Made by a program: the position numbers and the translations under genes. A DNA stretch of 64,000 bases from UKL13-2 sp038321965. Its GTDB lineage: Bacteria > Pseudomonadota > Gammaproteobacteria > Burkholderiales > Usitatibacteraceae. Positions 19,601 through 27,797 of this stretch are shown here, one piece after another (the first letter of the stretch is position 1; every line of letters begins with the position of its first letter). Location: the NCBI GenBank assembly GCA_038321965.1, contig JBBQFL010000020.1:1-64000 (forward strand). Direction: 5' to 3'. The notes under the pieces are model-generated. The model was not told the DNA's origin, searched no databases, and saw only the letters and a list, made by a program, of their open reading frames with translations.

Positions 19601-19999
19601 CAGGGGGAGGGAAGTATCGTTCGCCTCAATGAAATTGCCGGCATGGGCATACAACTGGCAGTTGATGACTTTGGAACTGGTTATTCTAGCCTCTCTTATC
19701 TGAAGCGCTTGCCGATCAGCAAGCTGAAAATTGATCAGAGTTTCGTTCGCGATATCACCATCGATCCCAACGATACGGCGATCGTGGTGGCGATTATCAG
19801 CATGGCGAAAAGCCTCGATCTTGATATCATTGCCGAGGGAATCGAGACTGCGGGTCAGCTCACCTTGCTCAGGGCGAAGGGATGTCGCGTGGGTCAGGGC
19901 TTCTACTTTAGCGTGCCTATGTCGGCGGAAGACCTGGCCCCGATGCTGGCGTCGTCGTCGGTGTTTGACTATTCGCGTGCGGTGATGACGTCAAGCTGA
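16649..19999 (+). CDS. Membrane PAS-GGDEF-EAL c-di-GMP enzyme
   Basis: An 1116-residue sensor. Domain order: hydrophilic N-terminus, two membrane helices (about 53-77 and 95-114), a HAMP-like linker (115-165), four PAS domains (about 172-295, 300-415, 425-545, 552-668), GGDEF (672-838) and EAL (850-1105). The cyclase motif is intact (GGDEF 757-761), with an RVHD inhibitory site at 748-751. The EAL domain keeps EAL (885-887), NLSARQL, DDFGTGYSS (1006-1014) and AEGIE, so both synthesis and hydrolysis of c-di-GMP are possible. Only about 17 residues separate the two helices, so sensing is probably cytoplasmic through the PAS domains. It ends in a 9-base convergent overlap with the methylase gene. 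Confidence 0.93.
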   Translation: MAPNSNPDELSANQTGLEPQSNRASSSVPGSPAAIQTANPVTPESMQSTSLKLRIVAGFAAMTLAVALLMGIITAKILSDSGITPELANSLRRELLLWGFGAVVIAGFLGVVFARQISEPLRRLTQELQQRDFHDLADAVSVRREFRELEQLSLTIRALASSVRSRDMEISSSERKFREAFDLVGTGLTQMDSEGRFLTLNRRFCEMLGYSADELRGKKFRDIAHPDDLAVSEGMPLNVTAPGSVASINRETRYIRKDGSILWAQRSGVVVHDLEGRPAYTLGSIEDVSNYHASQVALTVLNESLNAIVKTSPLAIYSVTPVGVVTLWNPAAEKIFGVKEAVVLGRPSPIWAESQAAAVEIREKVLRGETVHNLPISWAASESDRREISLSAAPLRGPDNEVTGILVTASDITDAIRTTRALDEQLHFTRELLEVIPSPIFYKGASGKYLGFNRAWESFFSKRREDWIGSGSEELLSPEHAKSAILEDVKLLASGETIVAEDVIADGNGNNRHIIRHVSRFTNADGDPAGVIGVLTDLTDFKHVTQALEASEGRFKALTESAMDIVTVLDAQGVIVYQSPSVMHLLGHDPGEMIGRSQFDLVHRDDVKVMRAMFDELITRGKMSHPVEFRVRSKSGIWCTLESIGKNCLDIPEVRGIIVNTRDVSDRKTIQQRMQHLAYHDALTDLPNRSLMQDRISQAIGRAERANKRFAVMFIDIDNFKNINDTLGHDTGDELLRQIARRLSDSVRVHDTIARQGGDEFIVLLDQLDGHLGATRVAQKILEALRAAFALSGTDQHVSGSIGIALYPDDGSDAPTLLKNADTAMFHGKAQGKNTYQFFTPQMNIAVKRRAAMESNLRAAVKNGNFSLVYQPQIDLNSGEIVALEALVRWVSPESGTIMPSEFIPLAEDTGLISEIGEWVLREACRQAKEWLDVGMPRRRMAVNLSARQLTDKGFVDLLTTILEETQLDPSLLELEITESQVMRQGEGSIVRLNEIAGMGIQLAVDDFGTGYSSLSYLKRLPISKLKIDQSFVRDITIDPNDTAIVVAIISMAKSLDLDIIAEGIETAGQLTLLRAKGCRVGQGFYFSVPMSAEDLAPMLASSSVFDYSRAVMTSS

Positions 20000-20746
20000 T
20001 CTGCGGCGTTCAGTTTTGCGGGGTACCCGCATTGCTGATCGCGCCAGCAATAGAAACAGCGTAGGTAATTTCTCGATGTCTGCCGTTTGTTTTTGCCATT
20101 CGCTAACTGATTTTGTTTGCACGCATTCATTGCGCCCCGTAAGATCGCGTGCAATGCAGAGCATTGTGCTGGGTGCAAGTGCGGCGAGCAAGTCCTCGTA
20201 CATCGCTTGATTGCGGTAGGGTGTTTCGATGAAGAGTTGCGTCATTGCCCGCTGCTGCGATTCACGCTCCAGCGCCGCAATCGCCACTATTCGGGCGGAC
20301 TTTTCCTGTGGCAGGTAGCCATGAAATGCAAACATCTGACCGTTAAGGCCGGAAGCCATCAGACCCAGCAGTATCGACGATGGTCCGACCAGCGGCACAA
20401 CGGGTATGCGTTGCGTATGGGCCAGCGCGACAAGTTGTGCACCGGGATCAGCGACACCGGGTGCGCCGGCTTCCGATACCAGTCCGACGTCGTTTCCCGC
20501 CATGAGCGGCGAGATCATTTCGCTTAGCGCAGTTTCCGGCGTTTGGCTGTTTAGTTCGCGGATCGATATTGTCTGCAGCGGACGATCAATGCCGATTCTC
20601 TTCAAGAATGCCCGTGCCGACTTGGCGTTTTCAGCCACATAGTAATTGAGCCGAATCGCTGTAGCGATGACGTCGGCTGGCAGAATTTGACTTGGAGTGA
20701 ATGTGTCCGACAGATTGGTTGGAATCAGATACAGCGTGCCCTTCAT
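19991..20746 (-). CDS. RsmI-like tetrapyrrole methylase-fold methyltransferase
   Basis: A 251-residue protein of the SAM-dependent tetrapyrrole (corrin/porphyrin) methylase superfamily. It shows GTLYLIPTNLSD, DVGLVSEAGAPGVADPGAQLV, VVPLVGPSSILLGLMASGL and FAFHGYLPQ, all close to RsmI (16S rRNA 2'-O-methylation of C1402). The N-terminus lacks the usual LYVVATPIGN form, so it is probably a paralogue of RsmI rather than RsmI itself. It overlaps maf by 4 bases, and the pair probably forms one transcript. Confidence 0.8.
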   Translation of the reverse strand: MKGTLYLIPTNLSDTFTPSQILPADVIATAIRLNYYVAENAKSARAFLKRIGIDRPLQTISIRELNSQTPETALSEMISPLMAGNDVGLVSEAGAPGVADPGAQLVALAHTQRIPVVPLVGPSSILLGLMASGLNGQMFAFHGYLPQEKSARIVAIAALERESQQRAMTQLFIETPYRNQAMYEDLLAALAPSTMLCIARDLTGRNECVQTKSVSEWQKQTADIEKLPTLFLLLARSAMRVPRKTERRRSA

Positions 20747-21333
20747 TCGAGCACCTTTAAGCCTTCAGCCTGCAACATGTCCACGAGGGCAATGAGTGGC
20801 AAACCAATGATGGCCGTTGGGTCATCGCTTTGCATCGACGCGATCAGCGAAATACCTAATCCTTCTGCCTTTGCACTGCCGGCGCAATCAAGTGCATGTT
20901 CACGATCCAGATAGTTCTCAATTTCCTGACGCGAGTAGTCACGGTATCTGACTGTTGTGGTCACATTTCGACTCTGGATGCGGCCGGTCAGTGTATTCAG
21001 AAGCGCAATCCCACTATGATAATGCAGGGTATTTCCACGCATTTGCTGCAACTGGCTAATCGCGACATTTCTGGTTAGTGGCTTGCCGATAGCGGTGCCA
21101 TCAAGATCAGCGACCTGATCGGCGCCAATCACCAATGCGTTTTCATACGTTGACTGAAGACTCTTTGCTTTGTTAATCGCAAGACGCAGTGCAGTAGTTG
21201 CCGGCATTTCACCCGGTATCGCGGCTTCATCGGTTGCTGGGCTCGCGCTTACGAAGGGTAAGCCGAGTCGCCTCAGCAATTGCGCTCGATAACTGGAGGT
21301 GGAGCCGAGTACTATTTTTTTCTTCAAAATCAA
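20743..21333 (-). CDS. Maf/YceF-type nucleotide pyrophosphatase
   Basis: A 196-residue Maf protein: LGSTSSYRAQLLRRLGLPF, ATDEA, the central VIGADQVADLDG with the catalytic Asp, and GKPLTR. By the context beside yceD-rpmF-plsX it belongs with YceF, which hydrolyses 7-methyl-GTP; Maf relatives hydrolyse dTTP and UTP. It diverges from yceD across 64 AT-rich bases that must hold both promoters. Confidence 0.9.
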   Translation of the reverse strand: MILKKKIVLGSTSSYRAQLLRRLGLPFVSASPATDEAAIPGEMPATTALRLAINKAKSLQSTYENALVIGADQVADLDGTAIGKPLTRNVAISQLQQMRGNTLHYHSGIALLNTLTGRIQSRNVTTTVRYRDYSRQEIENYLDREHALDCAGSAKAEGLGISLIASMQSDDPTAIIGLPLIALVDMLQAEGLKVLE

Positions 21334-21397
21334 TGACTTTTTGACATTTTCGCAGCAAAATCATATCATGTACTTCGGCAAAAATATGTGCTAAAAA

Positions 21398-21955
21398 ATG
21401 TCATTGACAATAAGTGTCGATCGCTTTACCCGGCTAAAACAGTCGATTGAGGGAAAATTTTCGCCGGCTGACTTGCCTGGGTTGGCGGATTATCTTGCCG
21501 GAGGCGAAGGCGAGATCAATTTTTCGTTGAGTGGAAATTTGTTTGTTGAGCTATCTGGCGAACAGGTACGCCGAGTTAAGTGTATAATTTATGGTTGGCT
21601 GTTGCTATTCGATCCAGTGACGGTGGTTGCAGTTCGCCATCCACTGAATATTGCCAGTTCGCTTGTGTTGGTAAATGACGAATCAGATTTGCCGCCTTTG
21701 CAAATGGAGTCTGAAGGCGAGGATTACGTTGTGTGCGGCGTTAACATGGACGTGGCTGAACGGGTGGAAGAAGAGATTCTTCTGAGTTTGCCGGCACACG
21801 CAGTCAGCCGCAAAGTTACAAACGACAGCCGCGACCAACGCGCGCAGTCGGTGAGCGCCAAACCAGCCAAGAGCGCAAGGATGATTCAGGGGTCTGCCGA
21901 CGCGGCCAAGCAAATTTCCCCCTTCGCCAAATTGGTGGAGCTGAAGAAAAAGTAA
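21398..21955 (+). CDS. yceD: YceD/DUF177 family protein
   Basis: A 185-residue protein placed directly ahead of rpmF, as yceD is in most proteobacteria; it has been linked to 23S rRNA accumulation. Recognisable parts are LSGNLFVELSG, LVLVNDESDLPPL and VAERVEEEILLSLPAHAV, with a C-terminal SPFAKLVELKKK. The CxxC pair normally found near residue 65 (CQRC-like) is absent: the segment reads VKCIIYGWLLLFDP with a single Cys. The C-terminal part is Ala/Lys-rich. Confidence 0.82.
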   Translation: MSLTISVDRFTRLKQSIEGKFSPADLPGLADYLAGGEGEINFSLSGNLFVELSGEQVRRVKCIIYGWLLLFDPVTVVAVRHPLNIASSLVLVNDESDLPPLQMESEGEDYVVCGVNMDVAERVEEEILLSLPAHAVSRKVTNDSRDQRAQSVSAKPAKSARMIQGSADAAKQISPFAKLVELKKK

Positions 21956-21996
21956 TGAACGTTTGAATTTAAAGATATTGTTTAAGGAGAAATACC

Positions 21997-22179
21997 ATGG
22001 CAGTCCAACAAAATAAGAAGTCACCATCCAAACGCGGTATGCATCGCGCACATGATTTTTTGACGAACCCTGCACTGGCAGTCGAGCCAACCACGGGCGA
22101 AGCGCATTTGCGGCACCATATTAGCCCTTCCGGCTACTACCGTGGCCGCAAAGTCATCAAGACTAAAGCCGACGAGTAA
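21997..22179 (+). CDS. rpmF: 50S ribosomal protein L32
   Basis: A 60-residue L32 with MAVQQNKKSPSKRGMHRAHD at the start and HLRHHISPSGYYRGRKVI near the end. There is no zinc-binding Cys set, as is usual for the Cys-less proteobacterial form. It has an aaggaga site before the ATG and lies 41 bases after yceD. Confidence 0.97.
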   Translation: MAVQQNKKSPSKRGMHRAHDFLTNPALAVEPTTGEAHLRHHISPSGYYRGRKVIKTKADE

Positions 22180-22373
22180 TCTGTCGCAATAAATATTTGC
22201 GCAGTCTGACTTTCGGGCTCTTGCACGCCGACACTCGCAACATTGCCAGTGTGAATTGTGCAGTGCGGACGATTTTCGGTTGCGCTGATTTTTTTGCGGT
22301 CAGTTTTGCGCCACCAAGCAATATCAAAAGTAAACTGCACGGGTGAATCGCAGCAGGCGATAGACCCTACAAA

Positions 22374-23459
22374 ATGCAGACAACAATCGCTATCGATGCG
22401 ATGGGCGGCGACCATGGCCCATCGGTCACTATCCCGGCCGCACTAAAATTTCTCGCCAACTCTGTTGACCGGCGGGCAATCGTCGTCGGCCGAGAGGATG
22501 CGCTCAAAGCAGCGTTGAAAAATGCAAAAGACACAATCTCGGCTTCAAACGGGGAGTCTCGGTTGCGCATCGTGGACGCTTCAGAAGTGGTGGGAATGGA
22601 TGAGGACATTCGCTCTGCCATCCGCAACAAGAAAAACTCCTCCATGCGCGTTGCAATTGACCTGGTCAAGTCGGGCGAAGCGCATGCCTGCGTATCAGCG
22701 GGCAACACCGGCGCACTGATGGGTACGGCCAAGTTTGTGCTCAAGACGCTTCCTGGCATTGACCGACCTGCCATTTGCGCCGCACTTCCAACGCGACATG
22801 GCGTTGTCTATGCGCTCGATCTTGGCGCCAACGCCGCCTCAACACCGGAACATCTGTTGCAGTTTGCGATCATGGGCGCAATGCTCTGTACCGCCGTTGA
22901 AGGGAAGAAAAATCCCACGGTTGGACTGCTGAATATCGGTTCCGAAGATATCAAGGGTAACGATATCGTCAAATCCGCGGGCGAACTGCTCAAAGCCAGT
23001 CACCTTAATTTTTTTGGGAACGTCGAAGGAACCGACATTTACAAGGGGACGACAGATGTCGTCGTCTGTGACGGTTTCGTCGGTAACGTCATGCTGAAGA
23101 CTTCTGAAGGCATGGCAAAAATGATGGGTGATTTTCTGAGAGCAGAGTACGAAAACGGTGTGTACAGCAAACTTGCGGCGTTGGTATCCCTTCCCGTAAT
23201 CAAGCGCTTCCGGCATCGGATGGACCACCGCCGCTATAACGGAGCGGCCCTGCTTGGGCTGCGGGGGGTTGTTGTCAAAAGTCATGGATCTGCGGATGAC
23301 GTTTCATTTGCACATGCACTTGAGCGCGCCGCATCTGAGGTTGAACATGGCCTGCTAGGTTTGATCGCAACGGAAATTGAGCGCCTCCATGCGGACGGCC
23401 TGCTCGCACCGCGTACCAGCACCGGTATGCACATAAACGAAGTAGCGGCCCAACGATGA
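22374..23459 (+). CDS. plsX: Phosphate acyltransferase PlsX
   Basis: A 361-residue PlsX, which converts acyl-ACP to acyl-phosphate for phospholipid synthesis. The start TIAIDAMGGDHGPSVTIPAAL is diagnostic, followed by ACVSAGNTGALMG and later DGFVGNVMLKTSEGMA. It overlaps fabH by 4 bases. The 194 bases before it hold no gene; they may carry a promoter separating it from rpmF. Confidence 0.96.
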   Translation: MQTTIAIDAMGGDHGPSVTIPAALKFLANSVDRRAIVVGREDALKAALKNAKDTISASNGESRLRIVDASEVVGMDEDIRSAIRNKKNSSMRVAIDLVKSGEAHACVSAGNTGALMGTAKFVLKTLPGIDRPAICAALPTRHGVVYALDLGANAASTPEHLLQFAIMGAMLCTAVEGKKNPTVGLLNIGSEDIKGNDIVKSAGELLKASHLNFFGNVEGTDIYKGTTDVVVCDGFVGNVMLKTSEGMAKMMGDFLRAEYENGVYSKLAALVSLPVIKRFRHRMDHRRYNGAALLGLRGVVVKSHGSADDVSFAHALERAASEVEHGLLGLIATEIERLHADGLLAPRTSTGMHINEVAAQR

Positions 23460-24424
23460 TTTATTCGCGCATTTCTGGAACAGGCAGTTATCTGCCAGAA
23501 AAAGTTGTCACCAATTTCGACCTCGCCAGGATTGTCGACACCAATGACGAATGGATCGTATCGCGCACCGGTATCCGCGAGAGACATTACGCAGCCGACG
23601 ACCAGGATGCCAGCGATCTCGCACTGATCGCATCGCGCCGGGCAATCGAGGCCGCTGGAATCGATGCGGCAGACATAGACCTCATCATTGTGGCGACTTC
23701 GACGCCGGACATGGTGTTCCCGTCTACTGCATGCATTTTGCAGGACAAGTTAGGGATCAAGCAATGTGTCGCATTTGATGTTCAGGCCGTCTGCGCCGGC
23801 TTCGTCTTCGGACTAGCGACTGCGGATAAATTCATTCGTAGTGGCACCTCAAAGTGTGCACTGGTGGTCGGCGCTGAAATTTTCTCCCGCATCATGAATT
23901 GGCAGGATCGCGGAACCTGTGTGTTGTTCGGCGATGGCGCTGGGGCCACGATACTTCAGGCGTCAGATGCGCCAGGAATTCTCTCGACGCACTTGCACAC
24001 TGACGGGTCATATCGGCATGCTCTATGCACACCCGGCACAGTGGAAAACGGCAAGATTCGTGGCTCACCCATGTTGCGAATGGAAGGAAGCGCCGTCTAT
24101 AAATTTGCCGTTAAGGCGTTTGAAGAGGTGGCATGGGAAGCACTTCATGCAAATGGCATGAAGCCTGCGGAGATTGACTGGTTCATTTGCCACCAGGCTA
24201 ACAAACGCATCATCACGCATGCGGCAAAGAAGCTGGACCTGCCTGATGAAAAAGTCGTGATGACGGTTGACCGCCATGGCAACACGTCGGCAGCATCCAT
24301 TCCGCTAGCCCTCGATGTGACGGTTCGCGAAGGCAAAATCAAGCCCGGCGACAACGTATTGCTGGCGGCGCTGGGTGGTGGATTCGCCTGGGGTGCAGCC
24401 ATGTTGAAGTGGACGCCGAAATGA
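23456..24424 (+). CDS. fabH: Beta-ketoacyl-ACP synthase III
   Basis: A 322-residue FabH that condenses acetyl-CoA with malonyl-ACP to start fatty acid synthesis. The catalytic triad is visible: Cys113 (AVCAGF), His in ICHQANKRI, and Asn in RHGNTSAASIP. It overlaps plsX and fabD by 4 bases each, indicating translational coupling. Confidence 0.96.
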   Translation: MIYSRISGTGSYLPEKVVTNFDLARIVDTNDEWIVSRTGIRERHYAADDQDASDLALIASRRAIEAAGIDAADIDLIIVATSTPDMVFPSTACILQDKLGIKQCVAFDVQAVCAGFVFGLATADKFIRSGTSKCALVVGAEIFSRIMNWQDRGTCVLFGDGAGATILQASDAPGILSTHLHTDGSYRHALCTPGTVENGKIRGSPMLRMEGSAVYKFAVKAFEEVAWEALHANGMKPAEIDWFICHQANKRIITHAAKKLDLPDEKVVMTVDRHGNTSAASIPLALDVTVREGKIKPGDNVLLAALGGGFAWGAAMLKWTPK

Positions 24425-25353
24425 CCAAATTCGCAATTACGTTTGCCGGGCAGGGCTCGCAATCGGTTGGAATGATGGCGGGGTTCGCCGACATGCCTGG
24501 CGTGCAACAAACTTTCGAAGAGGCAAGCGAAATTCTGCAGCTGGATGTCTGGGCGATGGTCGTAGTTGGTCCAGCGGAGCTCCAAAATCAGACCGTCAAT
24601 ACACAGCCGTTGATGCTTTGCGCTGGTGTTGCGACCTTTCGCGCCTGGCAGGGCCGCCATGGATCTGCCCCCACATTTTTTGCTGGGCATAGCCTGGGCG
24701 AATACACCGCGCTCGTTGCGGCCGGAGCGCTTGCCTTTGGCGATGCGTTAAAGCTGGTTAGGCTGCGCGCACAAGCGATGCAGGAAGCAGTACCGGAGGG
24801 GACCGGCGGAATTGCTGCCGTGCTCGGCCTGGATGCTGAACAGGTACGCGCTGTTTGTCTTGAGGCCGCTGAAGGCCAGGTCCTGGAAGCAGTCAACCTG
24901 AATTCGCCGGGGCAAGTCGTTATTGCTGGCCATAGGGCAGCAGTAGAGCGCGGCATGGCGCTGGCGAAATTACGTGGTGCCAAACGCGCGCTGATGCTCC
25001 CAATGAGCGTACCGTCGCACTGCGCACTAATGAAACCTGCGGCTGACAAATTAGCCGTCGCGCTAAACGCGATTTCCTGCAATGTGCCGGTAATTCCCGT
25101 TTTGCAAAATGCCGACGTACGAGCATTTTCGAGTGGCGCTGACATCAAGCAGGCACTGGTCGAGCAACTTTATCGTCCGGTGAGATGGGTGGAAACGATT
25201 CAGGCAATTGGCGCAAGTGGTGCGACGACTATCGTTGAATGCGTCCCCGGCAAAGTGCTGACCGGGCTGAACAAGCGTATCGATGCCAGTCTCAGTTGTC
25301 TTGCCGTTTCCGACACGGCCAGCCTGACTGCAGCGATCGACGCGACGCGATAA
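24421..25353 (+). CDS. fabD: Malonyl-CoA:ACP transacylase
   Basis: A 310-residue FabD that loads malonyl groups onto ACP. The oxyanion motif GQGSQ at 10-14 and nucleophile Ser91 in GHSLGEYTALVAAG are present, with the catalytic His in VPSHCALM. The start MTKFAITFAGQGSQ overlaps the fabH stop codon (ATGA) and is preferred over an ATG 4 codons upstream. Confidence 0.96.
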   Translation: MTKFAITFAGQGSQSVGMMAGFADMPGVQQTFEEASEILQLDVWAMVVVGPAELQNQTVNTQPLMLCAGVATFRAWQGRHGSAPTFFAGHSLGEYTALVAAGALAFGDALKLVRLRAQAMQEAVPEGTGGIAAVLGLDAEQVRAVCLEAAEGQVLEAVNLNSPGQVVIAGHRAAVERGMALAKLRGAKRALMLPMSVPSHCALMKPAADKLAVALNAISCNVPVIPVLQNADVRAFSSGADIKQALVEQLYRPVRWVETIQAIGASGATTIVECVPGKVLTGLNKRIDASLSCLAVSDTASLTAAIDATR

Positions 25354-25366
25354 CTGGAGAATGTTC

Positions 25367-26113
25367 ATGAGAACACTGGATGGCAAAATTGCTTTAGTCA
25401 CGGGGGCGTCCCGCGGCATTGGCGCTGCGATTCTGCAGAAACTAGGCGAAGCCGGGGCAACCGTCATCGGGACGGCAACCACGGAAGCGGGTGCAATTGC
25501 CATTCAGCAACGCATCACCGATGCTGGCTGGACCGGTGCCGGCATGACGCTGAACGTCGTAGATCCAGCACAGTGCGACGCGATCGTTAAGGCGATTGAA
25601 GCAAAATTCGGTGGTGTTTCAATATTGGTGAATAACGCCGGTGTGACGCGAGACACGTTGCTCATGCGGATGAAGGATGAGGACTGGCAAACCGTTATCG
25701 ATACCGATCTGACCTCAGTGTTTCGCTTGTCCCGTGCGGTGATTAAGTCGATGATGAAAGCTCGCTTTGGCCGCATCATCAACATTGGTTCCGTCGTCGG
25801 CGCGATGGGTAATCCCGGACAGGTGAACTACGTTGCCGCAAAAGCCGGGCTGGTCGGATTTACCAAGGCATTGGCCCGTGAAGTGGGCAGCCGCAATATT
25901 ACGGTCAATTGTGTGGCACCTGGATTTGTCGAAACTGATATGACGAAGGCGCTCACAGAGACGCAGGTGGCAAAGCTGGTGGAGAACATTCCGCTTGGCC
26001 GACTGGGGCAGGCGCATGACGTCGCTGAGGCGGTAATTTACTTGGCGGCCCCGGGCGCCGCATACGTCACCGGCAATACCATTCATGTCAATGGCGGCAT
26101 GCACATGGATTGA
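25367..26113 (+). CDS. fabG: 3-oxoacyl-ACP reductase
   Basis: A 248-residue SDR enzyme that reduces beta-ketoacyl-ACP with NADPH. The cofactor motif TGASRGIG, the NNAG motif and the active-site Tyr/Lys in YVAAKAG are present. Two ATGs compete: the one at 25361 lies against the ctggaga site, and the one at 25367 has a normal 7-base spacing and is chosen. It ends in the usual YVTGNTIHVNGGMHM. Confidence 0.96.
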   Translation: MRTLDGKIALVTGASRGIGAAILQKLGEAGATVIGTATTEAGAIAIQQRITDAGWTGAGMTLNVVDPAQCDAIVKAIEAKFGGVSILVNNAGVTRDTLLMRMKDEDWQTVIDTDLTSVFRLSRAVIKSMMKARFGRIINIGSVVGAMGNPGQVNYVAAKAGLVGFTKALAREVGSRNITVNCVAPGFVETDMTKALTETQVAKLVENIPLGRLGQAHDVAEAVIYLAAPGAAYVTGNTIHVNGGMHMD

Positions 26114-26200
26114 GTAGGCAAGGCAGGCCACAGATTACTGCCTTAGTATTTGGTAAAATACCGTAGTTAAATTTCATACCCCTGTTGGAGGAAGCAGCAA

Positions 26201-26440
26201 ATGGACAATATTGAAGCTCGCGTCAGGAAAATCGTGGCGGAACAACTCGGCGTGGCCGAGGCCGACATCAAGAACGAATCCTCGTTCGTCGAAGATCTCG
26301 GTGCAGATTCGCTCGATAACGTCGAGCTCGTGATGGCGCTCGAAGAAGAATTCGAGACCGAAATCCCCGATGAAGCTGCTGAAAAAATTACCAACGTGCA
26401 GCAGGCTATTGACTTCATCAACGCGAACTTGAAAAAGTAA
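26201..26440 (+). CDS. acpP: Acyl carrier protein
   Basis: A 79-residue ACP with the phosphopantetheine serine at 37 in GADSLDNVEL and the strongly acidic helix II/III surface (EEEFETEIPDE). A strong ggaggaag site precedes the start. The 87-base gap after fabG includes AT-rich sequence (ttggtaaaatac) that may be an extra promoter for this highly expressed gene. Confidence 0.98.
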   Translation: MDNIEARVRKIVAEQLGVAEADIKNESSFVEDLGADSLDNVELVMALEEEFETEIPDEAAEKITNVQQAIDFINANLKK

Positions 26441-26531
26441 CTCGTCTCACATGGGCTGACGTGCATGCGACCGAACTGGTGTTGCATGCATCGCCAGCCC
26501 GCCGTTTCCCCAAAATCACATTTCTAGAATC

Positions 26532-27767
26532 ATGTCAAAGCGACGCGTCGTTATCACGGGTCTTGGAATTGTCTCGCCGGTGGGCAACGGTATTGCCGAG
26601 GCATGGGACAACACCATCAACGGTCGGGGCGGCATTGGCCCGATCACGCATTTTGACGCGAGCATGTTGCCGACGCGATTTGCCGGCGAGGTGAAAAACT
26701 TCAATGCCGCAGACTGGATGTCGGCCAAGGAAGTCAGGCGAATGGATACCTTTATCCATTTTGGTCTTGCTGCCACAAGAATGGCGATGGACGATGCAGG
26801 TCTGACCGTCACCGAAGAAAACGCGGAACGCATAGGCGTCAACGTGGGGTCCGGTATTGGTGGCTTGCCGATGATTGAAGACAACATTCGAGAAATGATC
26901 GCCAAAGGTCCTCGACGTATCTCGCCATTTTTTGTGCCTGGATCAATTGTCAATATGGTCGCAGGCATGATTTCGATTCTCTACGGCTTCAAAGGCCCGA
27001 ATGTGTCCATGGTCTCCGCATGTACGACCTCAACACATTGCATTGGCGATGCGGCACGCTTCATCGAATATGGCGACGCCGATGTCATGATCGCGGGTGG
27101 CTCGGAGGCGACCGTCTGCCTGGCCGGTATTGGTGGGTTCTGTGCAGTCAAGGCACTTTCGGAGCGCAACGATTCACCAGAAACTGCCAGTCGACCTTGG
27201 GATAAAGACCGCGACGGCTTTGTACTGGGCGAGGGTGCAGGCATTCTGGTATTGGAATCACTGGAGCACGCCACCGCGCGCGGTGCGCGCATCTACGGAG
27301 AGCTGGCCGGGATGGGCATGAGCGCTGACGCTTACCATATGACGGCGCCGAGCATGGATGGGCCACGCCGCGGCATGATGAACGCGCTCAAGAATAGCGC
27401 TGTGAATGCGGATGAAGTCCAGTACATCAATGCGCACGGCACGTCTACGCCGCTCGGCGACAAGAACGAAACCGAGGCCATGAAAGCGGTGTTCGGCGAC
27501 CACGCTTACAAGTTAGTCGTCAATTCCACCAAGTCGATGACTGGGCATTTGCTCGGTGCTGCTGGCGGGATAGAGGCAGTCTTCTCAGCCTTGGCAATTC
27601 ATCATCAGGTTTCCCCGCCGACCATCAACATCTTCAATCAGGATCCTGAATGCGATCTTGACTATTGCGCCAATACCGCGCGCGACATGAAGATCGACGT
27701 CGCAATATCCAATTCGTTTGGATTTGGTGGTACCAACGGTACGCTGGTCATCAAGAAATTTGCGTAA
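26532..27767 (+). CDS. fabF: Beta-ketoacyl-ACP synthase II
   Basis: A 411-residue FabF elongating synthase. The catalytic Cys164 (VSACTTSTHC), His in NAHGTSTPLGD, Lys/His region STKSMTGHLLGAAGG and the terminal GFGGTNGTLVIKKF are all in place. It follows acpP by 91 bases, the usual order. Confidence 0.97.
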   Translation: MSKRRVVITGLGIVSPVGNGIAEAWDNTINGRGGIGPITHFDASMLPTRFAGEVKNFNAADWMSAKEVRRMDTFIHFGLAATRMAMDDAGLTVTEENAERIGVNVGSGIGGLPMIEDNIREMIAKGPRRISPFFVPGSIVNMVAGMISILYGFKGPNVSMVSACTTSTHCIGDAARFIEYGDADVMIAGGSEATVCLAGIGGFCAVKALSERNDSPETASRPWDKDRDGFVLGEGAGILVLESLEHATARGARIYGELAGMGMSADAYHMTAPSMDGPRRGMMNALKNSAVNADEVQYINAHGTSTPLGDKNETEAMKAVFGDHAYKLVVNSTKSMTGHLLGAAGGIEAVFSALAIHHQVSPPTINIFNQDPECDLDYCANTARDMKIDVAISNSFGFGGTNGTLVIKKFA

Positions 27768-27797
27768 AGCGGCGCGGGATAAACCGTTTCCGGAATC

